This document shows, one piece after another, positions 36,244-50,207 of a DNA stretch of 62,544 bases. The translations under genes were made by a program, and so were the position numbers. A model generated the notes under the pieces. It was not told the DNA's origin. It was given only the letters and a program-made list of their open reading frames with translations, and did not search any database. How positions within the stretch are numbered: position 1 is the stretch's first letter; each line of letters opens with the position of its first letter. The stretch comes from Lichtheimia corymbifera B2541 (taxonomy: Eukaryota; Mucoromycota; Mucoromycetes; Mucorales; Lichtheimiaceae). The stretch is from assembly GCA_000697475.1 (NCBI GenBank), contig JNEU01000758.1, positions 1 through 62,544 on the forward strand, in the 5' to 3' direction.

Positions 36244-36721
36244 TGCAAGAAGCTTGGTCTGCCGTTGTATCTGGGTTTTTGTAGTAGCTTGAAACAAAAG
36301 CGTATGTCGAGAACTGAGAAACCAGGTAGAAGAAATCACGTAGCTACAACTGTCTTTTCAGCTCATATTACCCAAGCTTGCTTTGCCCCATTGAATATGC
36401 CTTACTAATAAAATTATCGCCATATTAAGCGTACCATGACCCTTCATTGATCCATTGATTACTTTAAGGATGTGATATAAAACGATACGACAAAGGAGTC
36501 AGTGAATGGTATTTCATATTGCAGCTTTTCCTTCCATCAAATTAAGCTTACTAGGACAGGTCTGGTGGTATAATATACAACAATAAATCCATATCTAATA
36601 CCAATTCCACACATATCTCCATAAGGTTATACAGGCAAACCATCACGTCAAATGTGAGATACCCACTATCCACTCATACTCAAATGCACGCTGGGGCTGA
36701 TTGCTATCACAGTGAAAATTC
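36244..36721. promoter_or_regulatory. Divergent intergenic region
   Basis: It separates the minus-strand transcription factor from the plus-strand nuclease-like gene. AT-rich; no specific site was recognised. Confidence 0.35.
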
Positions 36722-38926
36722 ATGCCAATCCACTCCGCCTTTCTCTCCACTCCTTCGTTTTCAACCATGTCCACTGAAAAAGCAAGTCTGACCTACCTTA
36801 AAAACAATCACAACCGCAAAAATTTCTCGGTTATCAACTTCTACAAGCATTTCAAGTTCACCAATCGCATTGACGGCGAAAATGAGTTCAAGGCAGCAGT
36901 TGGCGAAGCGCGTAGATCTGCAAACAAGGCCTCCAAGTGGAAGAAATGGTTGGAAAAAGCAGCCAGCAACAATTTTCAGGTATACAATTGTCTGTATTGA
37001 TGATGTTTGGTATATCTAACTACGCTATTGAAAAGCTGCTACGCAATGAGGATATTGACGCGTTTTGGAGTGACAAGGAATCTAGTCGAGCGGAAAACGG
37101 TGCTGCGCATAATTTCAGATTATACATATACGACAAAGTAGCTACACAAGAGAAGGTACGAAGCACACGCCTTTTGTATATAGCTATGCATTAACATCTC
37201 TCCTTAGGTCAAGCATGATCAGTTGAAAAGGGTTGGTTCAGAGCATGTTGAGCAACAGCCATCACCAAAACGACTTGCATCTGTATGTACGAAGGAAATA
37301 CAGGAGGAGAGCATTATAACTAACACGTGATATCCTCAGATGGCATCTTCCTCTGCTACTGGTCCTTCTGCTACCCCTGTCGTCGCTGCTACCATTGCTA
37401 CCTCATCAGAGTTATCCGTTTCAACACAAGAAGACGATAACGAGGATGGCGAGGACATCGATATTGATATTGATATTGATGTTAACAGCAATAAGGTATT
37501 TAGCTACTTTATGATTTTCGTTTTGATGAATTCATATTAATCCTTGTCAAAGGATCCGTATCGGTCCCCAAGACGGCCCAGTGATCTTGAGCAACCACAA
37601 CCACTAGCGCTTGGTGATGAGATAGACGACTTTTTCAGCGATGCCGCCCCTACAACCTTGCGTCTTCCTGCTGGTTTCGAGTTGGGTCCAGTTCCTGATG
37701 AATCATTCATGATCGGCACAAACAATATGACGGCTCGTTTCCATACCTGTAAGCAAAAGGCGTTACAAGCAGCATGCAGCGGCAAGGGTCTTCAGATTGA
37801 ATCACAGACACACGAGATCGCAGCTTTATCGCACGTGCTTATTTTAAAGCAAGGTCAATACAGCAAGATGATGGTTGATGTTCTTGGTGAGGAATCGCTT
37901 GACAGCATGTACTACAAATCACGTGCCTTGGCCCTCGATCATGACCTCAAGTTCCCTGACAAAGCCTTTATGGACATCAGCAATATACTCGATGAATTAG
38001 CACACCCTGAACCAGAGAAACGCTCATCTCGTCTTACAGTCATGTCAAAGCTACTTGCAATTGCCAGCAATGAAGCATACAATGTGTCACGTGTGATATT
38101 CGGCCTTGCCATGCTGTGAGTAGTATGAACAGCTACCCATTATAACACTTTTCAAATATCATTCACTAACTTGTATCATAAACTCTCTAGCCTATCCAAG
38201 ATCCCTAATATGCCAATAGCCAATGCTACGTGCATAAGCGAAACCGAGCTTTGGAATTGCTTTTACGATCCTCTTCTTACTGCTATTCTTGCCGATCCGG
38301 AAAAAGACATGATGTTACGCTGGGTGAATACGATCACACCTGAAGGACGACGTAAGATGTCACGCAGTAGACCGGATGCGGTTATTTCTTTGTTTTCACA
38401 ATCACGATATGACGACACAATTGGACATGGAGAAGCCAAGATTGCGGAACCAAACAGGAACACAGACGCTCTTTGTCGGGATTTGTTGCGATTGGCGATG
38501 TTTGGAAAAAGCACGATTGACTCTAATACGACATCAATGCCCATTTCTTTTCAGATCCATGGTATGTGTATGCATATATTCTTATTCATCAATACAGGTA
38601 TTAACATGGAGATGATGTGTGTATATCTAGGATTCAATATCCGATTTTATTTGACGGAATTGAAGCATGAGGCGATGTACACAATGACCGAGATTGCACA
38701 TCTTCAAGTACCGGATTCATTGGATACAATTTCTGGACTCTTATCCAAAATCACGTTGAACACCTTGCTTCGATTGAATCATCTAGTCGTCAAAATCAAG
38801 GAGAACAAAACGAGTGGCTTGAATACACCTGATCACATGAAACGAGCATCTTTGTCTACACCTGAACTTCACCAACTTCTTGATCGAACAAAAAACCGCC
38901 GAAGACATTGCCCACTTCTTTTTTGA
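36722..38926 (+). CDS. Candidate PD-(D/E)XK nuclease-like protein of a multi-copy family
   Basis: Seven exons (36722-36979, 37036-37155, 37208-37282, 37340-37495, 37553-38115, 38191-38561, 38631-38926) close to 612 aa; a second ATG at 36767 would give 597. The middle has an acidic low-complexity stretch (DIDIDIDIDV). In the C-terminal third, RPDAVISLF followed by GHGEAKIAE fits the Asp and Glu-x-Lys of PD-(D/E)XK nucleases, then LRLAMFGK and FQIHGFNIRFYLTEL. From memory, proteins of this type occur in many copies in Mucoromycota; their role is not established. A decayed paralogue lies at about 43.47-44.08 kb. The final intron (38562-38630, 69 nt) is in frame with no stop. The last codons lie next to a run of six A, and the alternative frame (EDIAHFFFEES) also looks protein-like. 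Confidence 0.7.
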
Positions 38927-39390
38927 AGAATCTACAAGTGCGTTTTGCGTTAGATGTAGTAATTTGTCATGTACTCGATATACCCTGCTCTGTCTCCAAT
39001 GTCCAATCATGTAAATAAATGTCCATTAGTGTTGATATCAAAGTAGTCATTTTAAAATGTCCAATAGCATTGATCATTCATAAAGTCATTTATAGTGGAA
39101 GCATTTGTACTTCTATAAGCTGCTATAGGCGAGTGGTTTATTGTGACATCCGTCAGTAATGAATGCATCACTGTTTTATATTGGTATTCTCTCATTCAAG
39201 CAATCAAATGGAGCTAGCAGGAATTGCTTGATGATGTGGTGATTCTCAAGGTTACTGGCTTCAGTTGCTTTTATTAAATACTTTTTCCAAGATAAACTAG
39301 CTGGTCAAACCATTCGCATTATAAAGATATTGATCACATTGCATATAAGGTGTGGTTTTATTCTTGGAATTTGCTGGAATTACACTATAT
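38927..39390. other. 3' flank, no gene seen
   Basis: AT-rich with short ORFs. Contains AATAAA-like sites that may serve the upstream gene (AAATAAATG near 39010). Confidence 0.35.
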
Positions 39391-39590
39391 AGCATGCAAA
39401 TCTCTCAAGGCCTGGGATAGGATGCATAACATCGTACCGTGCAAGCGTTTCGAGCAACCGTGTGTCGGCGTAACTCTCTCACGAAGAAGAGACACCTGGT
39501 CGTGAACACGTAGTTCTACTGCATATAGCACCCGTTGCCAATAGCATTAACAAACAGGAACACAGGAGGCAAACACACAGCGGCATGCAT
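39391..39590. repeat. 200-bp direct repeat, unit 1
   Basis: It matches 39717-39916 with few differences, from AGCATGCAAATCTC to CGGCATGCAT. Both ends carry GCATGC. On the minus strand both units stay open through VELRVHDQVSLLRERVTP, but no start-to-stop gene can be built. Confidence 0.85.
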
Positions 39591-39716
39591 TTTGATAATA
39601 CATCTGAAGCAAAAAATTTCAAAATACAATAAGCCATAGTGAAACGTTAGCTACTGCGGACAAAAGGGATAAAAAATGCCACTTATCTGCATCAAAGAAT
39701 CCTGGTGCATAACCCT

Positions 39717-39916
39717 AGCATGCAAATCTCTCAAGGCCTGGGATAGGATGTATAACATCGTACCGTACAAGCGTTTCGAGCAACCGTGTATCGGCGTAAC
39801 CCTCTCACGAAGAAGAGACACCTGGTCGTGAACACGTAGTTCTACTGCATGTAGCACCCGTTGCCAATAGCATTAACAAACAGGAACACAGGAGGCAAAC
39901 ACACAGCGGCATGCAT
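39717..39916. repeat. 200-bp direct repeat, unit 2
   Basis: Second unit, 326 bp after the first. The 126 bp between the units is not repeated. Confidence 0.85.
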
Positions 39917-40687
39917 AATAGGCCAATGGTATGTGAGGGAGATTTTGAAGTTGTTGAAATTGGGATATCGGTTGGTATGGTACAGACAAGCAAAGCACGC
40001 ATCCACATGAGACTATTGTCTTCTCAGTAGCGTCAATTCTTACTTGTAGTTAAGCATTGAGAGTTCGTACTATCTGCATCCGCACGCCATTTGGCCCTCT
40101 GCTATGATTCCGTGGTGGTGTTGTCAAGAATGCGTGTTATTGAATTGGTGAGAGAATTAAGCAAGAGACAGCCTTTGGTGGCATTACGTTGTTCACACGT
40201 CACAACTACGCGTTTTTCATGTGCCCCCCTACCTCCGCAAAATTTTTGGATCCCGATAGGCGGCATAGCGCATGAAGGAATGGAGGAGTATTCGTCCACC
40301 ATGTCATTTTCAGCATCCGATCTAGATCATGCACTGAAACCAACTTTTGCAGATGCATCACTGGTAGATAGCTATGTCGAAAGTAACAAGGTGGCTCATA
40401 TGAGTAATGATTCATCGAGCAACATGATCAGGATTTTCCCCATTACAAGGATACGATATCGCAATACAACGACAATCACCATGGAAACTGCGCAAGTGGG
40501 CAAAAAATGACAATTTAGCACACTTCTTGCGCAACACATTCATGCACATTCATTGCACACCAGCGGCACACCCATACGATTATTGCACACCTATTACACA
40601 TTCACTGTACACCCACTGCAGACTTTTTGCACACTTCTAGCCGTTTTATTAACCATACATGCAATATAACCTCTTTACAACAATAAT
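39917..40687. other. Unassigned stretch with one 139-residue ORF
   Basis: An open frame at 40091-40510 (plus) has no recognised motif and ordinary intergenic composition. It is followed at about 40510-40640 by loosely repeated TTGCACAC/GCACACC words. I do not call a gene. Confidence 0.3.
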
Positions 40688-41132
40688 CTATTCGTACAGG
40701 ATCTTCTTCTTTCTTGTTGAATTGATATCATCGTCATTATTTCTCTTTCTTGTAAATGGAACCTGAGCTCGGGATGCACATTATAGCTAGATGATGCAAG
40801 AGATACGAGCAATTACACAGAGGAATACTCACCAGCCGTTTTTCCTCTTCCTCCACGCTCTCTTCCACGTTCTCCTCGAAATATTGGTGGTGTTGGTGGG
40901 GTGGTGGTGGTGGTGGCTGTGATGGCATCGTCAATGGTTCTGGCATATGCAGCGTAAGCCAAATACAACCATAAACATAAACGTGTAAAAAAAATCACTT
41001 ACGCCGGATAAGTTGTCGCCTTTCAACATTATAAGTGTCTTCTTGCTTGCTGTTGTCATAATCATCCTTCATCCATGGTTGCAAAATAGCTGCTGCATGC
41101 ATCATTGAATCGAGCATCCCAATATCATCCAT
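40688..41132 (-). CDS. Small hypothetical protein encoded by repeat R (copy R3)
   Basis: Three exons (41132-41003, 40939-40833, 40762-40688) with good GT-AG signals close in frame to 103 aa. It begins MDDIGMLDS, then HAAAILQPWMKDDYDN, a proline run, an acidic stretch (ENVEESVEEEEKRL) and a basic end (FTRKRNNDDD, TRKKKILYE) that looks nuclear. An overlapping open stretch (41125-41394, minus) in another frame holds the parts shared with R1, R2 and R5 (GFDGWVDAIKCSDEECWN), so the ancestral protein was longer and this model may be its C-terminal half. No known domain was recognised. Confidence 0.4.
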
Positions 41133-42470
41133 GGCTGTGACAGCTCTCGTCAAAGACATCATTTCCATTCAATCCGTCATCGTCCTCAGCCGTATCCACG
41201 TGACGAGATCCACCATTCATGCCGACGACGTGCCAAGTAATCCAAGCGACATTCCAGCATTCCTCATCACTGCACTTAATTGCATCCACCCATCCATCAA
41301 ATCCATTGCAAGTCTGATAATAAATAACCTTTTTTGACCGCTGCTGATATGCTTCCATTTCCATCCGGCTCTTGGATATCCGTCTCTTGGCCATCTTCTA
41401 TCTTAGCTTAACCAACTGAAAATTGCTTGCATTGTGGTGTACTTGATAGCAGGTATGACATCTCATCCATAGAAATCCGTATGTTGCTGCAAATAGCTTG
41501 AGACAATGGAGTAAAGACCTTTCTAATAGCAACTGCCGCTATCTTAGGTGGTGGAAGAGGAGTGTACAAGAGAGTATGTTGTAGTACAAGGTTGTGGATG
41601 CTGTTTGAAGCAACGGAGTAATGGCCTCGCTAATAGTAACTGCTGCAATGAACGCTGTTACGATTGATTGTAGTAGAGGAATGCGCAGGACAGCGTGTGT
41701 GTCAAGAGAGTCGTGTGCTGTAGAAGAGTGACAAGAAGAAGGCTGTGTACGCGCTAACATGCTGTCAAATACAATCGGATCAAGACAAGTGTAGACATGA
41801 CAAAATGGCTTGAAGCGGGGCAATCGTTAACATGGAGTAGTTGTACTTGAATGGGCCAACAGTAGAGAGAAGAAGAGAGAATAATGCGGGAGAGGAAGAG
41901 CTGGAAATTAAAGGTGGGTGGAGCTGCCAGGCACTGCCCTACAAATACCTGCACACTGAAATAAATCCATAATCATGGGATTGCCTTTCTCGGACACAAA
42001 ACTTTTACACAAGGTGCTCTTGGACATGCTGATCAACATTGTACTAATGAAGAAGTCATGCTTCATTAGAAAATATTGAATGGGAGGGTATAATGTGGCG
42101 CTGACTATGCGGGGCGGAAATTCCGCCTGCGCCGGATTTCATCCTTTGTCGATTTACTATACAGAATCTTGGGATTCCCTCTCTGGAACATGAAACTTGG
42201 TCAGAGGATGCTCTCAGTCATACTGATCAATTCCATTCATTTCAAAATCGCATGCTTCATTATAAAAACATTCAATGCGGGCAGCCCCAAAAGAGGAGAG
42301 CTGAGGGACCGGCGTGAACACAAAGTAGGGTGTATAGTGCACACCCCCGCGGTTGTCCATCTCGAACTCCAAACTTTGTCACAAGGTCCGCTAAGACCTG
42401 CTGATCAACTCTATTCATTTAAAAAATGCATGCTTCATTATGGGAATTTGAATGGCGGCGCCCGCCGATA
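40688..42470 (+). repeat. Dispersed repeat R, copy R3
   Basis: Coding part on minus (to about 41400), non-coding body (about 41440-41960) and three core units (about 41990-42085, 42180-42275, 42360-42445). The order and orientation match R2. The first core again ends with GAATGGGAGGGTATAATG. Confidence 0.6.
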
Positions 42471-43330
42471 AATGGACGGCGACATCCGCACGGTCGCTGG
42501 TGCATAGATTAATATTTCTTTATTTGATCGTAACTCGGTCAAATCACCACGGACCAGGAAACTTGAATGATAGAAATGCTCGGCTGGAGCAGGACAATCG
42601 TTCGTATGCAGTGGATTGAACAAACGTTGGGATTGGGATGAAGTGGCTGTTAGCTCCCAATTATCATATGTTCCTGCATAATCCATAACTCATTCTTGCT
42701 CTCATCCTAGTTCTGCCAAGTATACAAAATTGATCAGGTAAAGGCACCACTTCTCAATTTGACGGATCTCTTAGCGTTGGTCTTTGCTATCTGAACCATT
42801 TCTCTTACACTATTCTTTATTCAGGCCACGTTTGTGCAATGCCAAGGGATGCTCTTGATATGTGATATTCCGTTAATATCGCTGCTTACTGAACACGCAT
42901 TCCAGTACGAAGAGTAGGTTGACAACATGGTAATTCAATGTTTGGGATATGTCCTACCCTAATTGGACGATGTATGCATAGACAACAATACACCTATGCT
43001 CCTCAGATTTGATCCTGATATATGCGACCCTTCACTTTATCAGCTCATGCATCAGTTTATCAGTGCATCGTTCCCGACAGACAAAGAAATACCCACGCCG
43101 ACCATGCACAACAAAAGATGTTGTAGCCGCCCATCTCTTTCCTCTGTCATATTTTTTCTTTGATGCTCACAAGGTCAAATCATCAAGGTTTGTGTGTATC
43201 ATATCTTTCAACCTATGAATAAGCGCTAATCCTTGCGGTCATTCATTTAGTGCTTCATTGTATCATGATTGTCATTGTTGTTGTGGTCATTATTGTGATA
43301 TCGTTTTCTTATGAAAGGTATGCCTGGTCA
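42471..43330. other. No gene seen
   Basis: Short ORFs only; the 5' end grades out of R3. No RNA gene was recognised. Confidence 0.4.
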
Positions 43331-43334
43331 TGTT

Positions 43335-43473
43335 GCATGACGAGTCATTACGCGAGGCTCAGTAGGTGTTCTGAATATTTGATATGTGAAAGATAGAACT
43401 GAGAATCATAAATCGAGTCTGAGACACGCCTATACCAAGCACGTTGGAGATGAGGTGCCTGAACCACCACAGA
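43335..43473. mobile_element. Second copy of the small R1 insertion element
   Basis: Similar to 585-716 over most of its length (GTAGGTGTTCTGAA, AGAATCATAAATC, TATACCAAGCACGT, GCCTGAACCACCAC). Its right end abuts the coding remnant of the pseudogene that follows. A target duplication could not be identified because the ancestral sequence is not visible. Confidence 0.45.
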
Positions 43474-44075
43474 CGAAGACATTCTTGATTTTGATATTGA
43501 CAGCAGCAATGAGGTATTAAGACTCTTTTTGGGTATTGTTATGAGTGTTTCATATTAATCACCACCACAAAGTATCCATATCGTTCACCAGGACATGAAA
43601 CGAGGTGTACGAGGATCGGGTACGTCACATCATTATTCAAACGGCAATGGAGAAAACAACTTCAAGATACGGGATCACTAGCCCTAGCAGATGAGATGGT
43701 GGAGTTTTTCAGCGTTGGCAGCCTGGCGACTTCCTCAGGGGCATTGAACTGGGTTCAGTTTCAAATGAGCCATTGATGATTGGTTCAGCCAACATGGCTG
43801 CTCTTTTTCACAAGTACGAACAAAACGCATCCCAAAAAGCCGCTCACTGCAAGGGACTACAAATCGACATGTGTATCCATGAAATTGCAGCTCTTTCACA
43901 TATATTGATATTGAAGCAAGGTCAATGTAACGAAGCCATGGTTGACACATTATGGTAGAAAACACTCGACAGCAAATAAGTCACTTGCCAATGCCCTCAA
44001 CCAGCAGCTCAACGTGCCCCATATTATGATGTTGGTGATCAGCAATGTTTCTGATGAGCTATTGATAGTTGGTTT
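43474..44075 (+). pseudogene. Decayed paralogue of the PD-(D/E)XK-like gene
   Basis: It aligns with exons 4-5 of the gene at 36.7-38.9 kb, including the intron between them (donor GTATTAAG, acceptor CACAAAG). Matching protein stretches include DFDIDSSN, LGSVSNEPLMIGS and HEIAALSHILILKQGQ. Frames are broken around 43600-43640, a TAG ends the best frame after MVDTLW (about 43958), and only scraps (VISNVSDEL) remain beyond it. The N-terminus and the nuclease-like third are missing. Confidence 0.75.
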
Positions 44076-44421
44076 ACCCAAAAGCAGGTGCTAATCATGA
44101 AGCCGTTATATCACCACCATGCATTGGATAAACATAATAAAAAAAAGACTTTTGATGTTGATATATTTAATGAGGATTGGAAAGTAAATGCCAGATATTA
44201 TGCGAAGGATGTTCTTCATCTTCCAAAGGTTCCACGTGTACACGTGATCGAATGTGGGGTTGTATGCGCCACCTGGTATGCACACAAAAAAAAGGTTAAA
44301 ATGACTCAGTCCCAGTCACCCGCTCATCAGAATTGCCTGTTGTGGAAGAGAGGTTTTATCTTTTTGTTCCACCGACACTCGAGTAACAGCTTCCGACCCC
44401 TCTCTTTCTTTGTTGAAAATC
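44076..44421. promoter_or_regulatory. Upstream region of the arginine polyprotein gene
   Basis: No separate gene is convincing here, although a 148-residue frame overlaps the region. The last ~60 bp before the ATG is pyrimidine-rich. Confidence 0.35.
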
Positions 44422-47106
<2,685 letters not shown>

Positions 47107-47201
47107 TTATTTAGACAGCACAACAACTACCCCCACAAACCAAAAAGCATCCATTTCGCATTTCACGCCACCCAAAACCCATATAGTTGTTCTTTTACGC
47201 A

Positions 47202-47698
47202 TCAATATAGTAGACTGTCCACCTATGTGTGGTAGATCAGTAATTGTACCAACATATTGTTTTATTGTAATGACATGTATCTTTATTTCCAAAAACAACA
47301 ATTATTTTAAACACAGAAAGAAGCACATAGTAAAATATGGTGAGCCTTGCGAAATGTAACCAATTTGACGACATGTCACTTACCACTTTCATGATACCGG
47401 GTGCAATGGACAAGACCGGTGTTAGTGATACAAACAAAATTCCCTCTTGATTGGGACGTGGGACCATGGGGACGGGAATCTTCGAAATCAAAACAGTGGA
47501 TTTGCTAGCCCAGGTTAATGCAACATTGTTGCGCCGAAGGAACCACCGGACACAGGTCTTGGATGACACCGCCAAAGACGAACCGGAAAAAAAGACATGC
47601 AACAAGTCATAAAAAAACCACATCATTGTGATCGCCAAAGGTGTAATAGTGTTCATAATAAAGACTGCATGAAGAGGAAAAGGACACCAAAATACCAT
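47202..47698 (-). CDS. Small hypothetical membrane protein
   Basis: Two exons (47698-47384, 47222-47202) with a strong GTAAGT donor close to 111 aa. A hydrophobic N-terminal half (FIMNTITPLAITMMWFFYD) suggests one or two membrane spans; the rest ends APGIMKVVDSLLY. No family recognised. It converges on the arginine gene and its 3' end lies within about 100 bp of that stop, so the transcripts may overlap. Chance ORF is possible. Confidence 0.4.
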
Positions 47699-48468
47699 GC
47701 CTTTTTATACACAAAATTATGCATGACAACATTCAGAAGAAAATGTTGTTAGCTTTTATCCCTTAAGAAAATAATCTTGAATCATGGAAAGTACAAGTTT
47801 CGCTAAGCACCCACCACCAACGAGCACCCCAACATACTCTACTATAGAATTCGAAGAACAAATCACAAAGAGGTCATCACAGCAATCGTAGCTAGTGAGC
47901 CTGTCAGACACCTGTTTTATTGCGATTTAATCAAGGGATCGTATTAGAAAGTTGTCACAGCAACGCGCATCATTTTGCTGGGGATGGGAACGTACGAGTA
48001 TACGATGCTCATCCTTATACGAGCGCTGGTTACTAACCACACGAGAAAATTAGAGTTGTTGCCATGAAAAATAGAAATAAACCTTCATCCTTCACACATT
48101 TTTTGTTGGCAATACATGATTGATCTAGAACAAATAAACCCTCATATTCCTACGATATAAATAACGAAGAAGTAATGACATTGGTCTTGTCTTATAATTC
48201 TTTGTACTAACAACATGACATACACAAACAACCACATGAACGGTGAACGCTTGCAGTGGCCAACATGTCATGAAGATAACAGCAGCACATTACCAAGCAT
48301 GAATCATGCATCCAACGAAAACACAAGAGAACAAACATGTATCATGGCAACCGGCATATTGTCTGCAAGCAACTCAGCTGAACCAGAAATCACGTGGTTG
48401 AGGATAATACCAGAAGGATTTGACAACCACTTTGTTTCGCTCTCCCTCCCCCTCCCTTTTACATTGAC
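47699..48468. other. Intergenic region, no gene seen
   Basis: A 95-residue frame at 48215-48502 overlaps the start of the next gene in another frame and has no support. Otherwise AT-rich. Confidence 0.4.
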
Positions 48469-50016
48469 ATGCTCTACAATGCTCGACTTGCATACTCTTT
48501 AGCACGTTCATTCTGCACAAAACCACAACGTCTCCCTAAGACCAAGGTTGCCCTGATGCTTGGCTTTAATGGCACCGGTTTTCAAGGCATGCAATAGTGA
48601 GTCCCCAATGTCGAAATGCCAACTCGTTTACAATTTTGCTGATTGGGCTGTTGACAGCAATCCCTCCATTCGATCCATCGAGCAGACTTTATTTAAAGCG
48701 TTATGTAAGGCAGGGGCAGTATCAGAACTCAATTCGGTGGATCCCAAAAAGGTACAACAAATGAGGGAGTGAATGTTGTCAAACAAAGCTAATATGATGT
48801 ATATGAAGATACAAATGGCTCGAGCAGCACGTACTGACAAGGGCGTTCATGCTGTTGGTAATGTGGTATCTGTCAAGCTGGTTGTGGAGGATCCGGATAT
48901 TGTCTCAAAGATCAACCAACATTTGCCTGATCAAATCAAAGTCTGGGGTAAGAGACAACGCTTTTCGAATGTCGCATCGCATATACTCATTGGGTATGTA
49001 ATAGGATACACTCCTGTCACCGGTGGATTTCATGCGAAAAAGGCTTGCAATGGTCGAGAATACGAATATTGGTTACCCACATATACCTTGGAAATGCCAC
49101 CGTCTCGCTCCCTTCATTTACGGTCGTCACGTGAGCATCCATCTGATCTTTACATTGCTGAAGAGAATGCCTATATCCCTGTCAGTACTCGCGAGAATAT
49201 CGCTGAAAAGCATCAATGCCGTATCAGCAACTCCAAACTGGACCAGTTTCGAGATGCGATGGCTGTTTTCCAAGGCACCCACAATTTCCACAACTACACT
49301 ATTCAACGCAACGCATCGGATCCAAGTGCTAACCGTTACATCATGCGAGTTGAGGCAAGTGATGCAATATGCTACTCTGCAAGATGGCTCATACTAGTAC
49401 TATGATGATGTTAGGTTGGACAACCAAAGCAATTTGATGGCATGGAATGGGTCAATGTCAAGCTCCGGGGACAATCCTTCATGTTACACCAGATCCGAAA
49501 AATGATTGCTATGGCCATGCTCGTAACACGCACCGACACACCCACTTCAGTCATTTCTCAGTCATTTGAGCATCACAAAATCAACATTCCAAAGGCACCT
49601 GCACTTGGCCTCTTGCTTGAAAAACCTCTCTTTGATGGATACAATCAACGTATCGCTGATCGACCCGATCGTTTGCCTATATCATTTGACTCTTACAAGG
49701 TACATCATAGCTTATGTAATCCAGTGATGGTGGTGGTACTGATTAAGCTTTTTTACACACGTAGGATGCAATGGATGAATTCAAGGAACGATGGATCATC
49801 AATGAAATGCTGGCAACCGAAAAAGAACAAAACTCGCAAGTAGAAAAAAGAAGAAGATGGGGGAATAGGATGAATCAAGTGGGATCTAATATAGTTTTTC
49901 TTTTGCATAGGTTTGATCGATTCTTGCTTTACATGGATGCACAGCAAACGGGACCCGTTTTCAGTTATCTGAACAAGGAAGGCTGTATTCCACCAGAAGC
50001 CATCCTCACCTTTTGA
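48469..50016 (+). CDS. tRNA pseudouridine synthase, TruA/Pus1 type
   Basis: Six exons (48469-48596, 48658-48751, 48809-48947, 49005-49354, 49415-49699, 49765-50016) close to 415 aa. The catalytic Asp is D84 in ARTDKGVHA. Other family marks are LMLGFNGTGFQGMQYNP, REYEYWLPTY, GTHNFHNYT and MLHQIRKMI. Pus1-type enzymes convert uridine to pseudouridine in tRNAs and some other RNAs. The first 30 residues (MLYNARLAYSLARSFCTK) are basic without acids, like a mitochondrial presequence. The fourth intron starts GCAAGT, a GC-AG intron. The last exon may contain an in-frame stretch that is spliced in some way I could not settle. Pus1 versus Pus2 is not resolved. Confidence 0.92.
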
Positions 50017-50207
50017 TTGGGTGTTACACGAAGCCAAGTACAACACCATGGAATCCAAAGAGCACAAATAGAAAATGTTCCGTGCGGGGAAATTCGTCCC
50101 TTTTGTCCTTTTTCACACCCTCACACACACACACACACAAAGTTCCACTTTTTCTCTCTCGCTCTCGCTCTTTGTCTCTTTTTTTTCTTTTCCTCTGATA
50201 ACCAACC

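Noticed and set aside
39391..39916. CRISPR-like direct repeats
   Set aside because: There are only two units of 200 bp, far from CRISPR dimensions, and the sequence is eukaryotic.
40813..40998. A 61-residue ORF with a signal-peptide-like start (MIFFTRLCLWLYLAYA)
   Set aside because: That start is intron sequence in the R3 model. The exon frame that closes with both neighbours is a different one.
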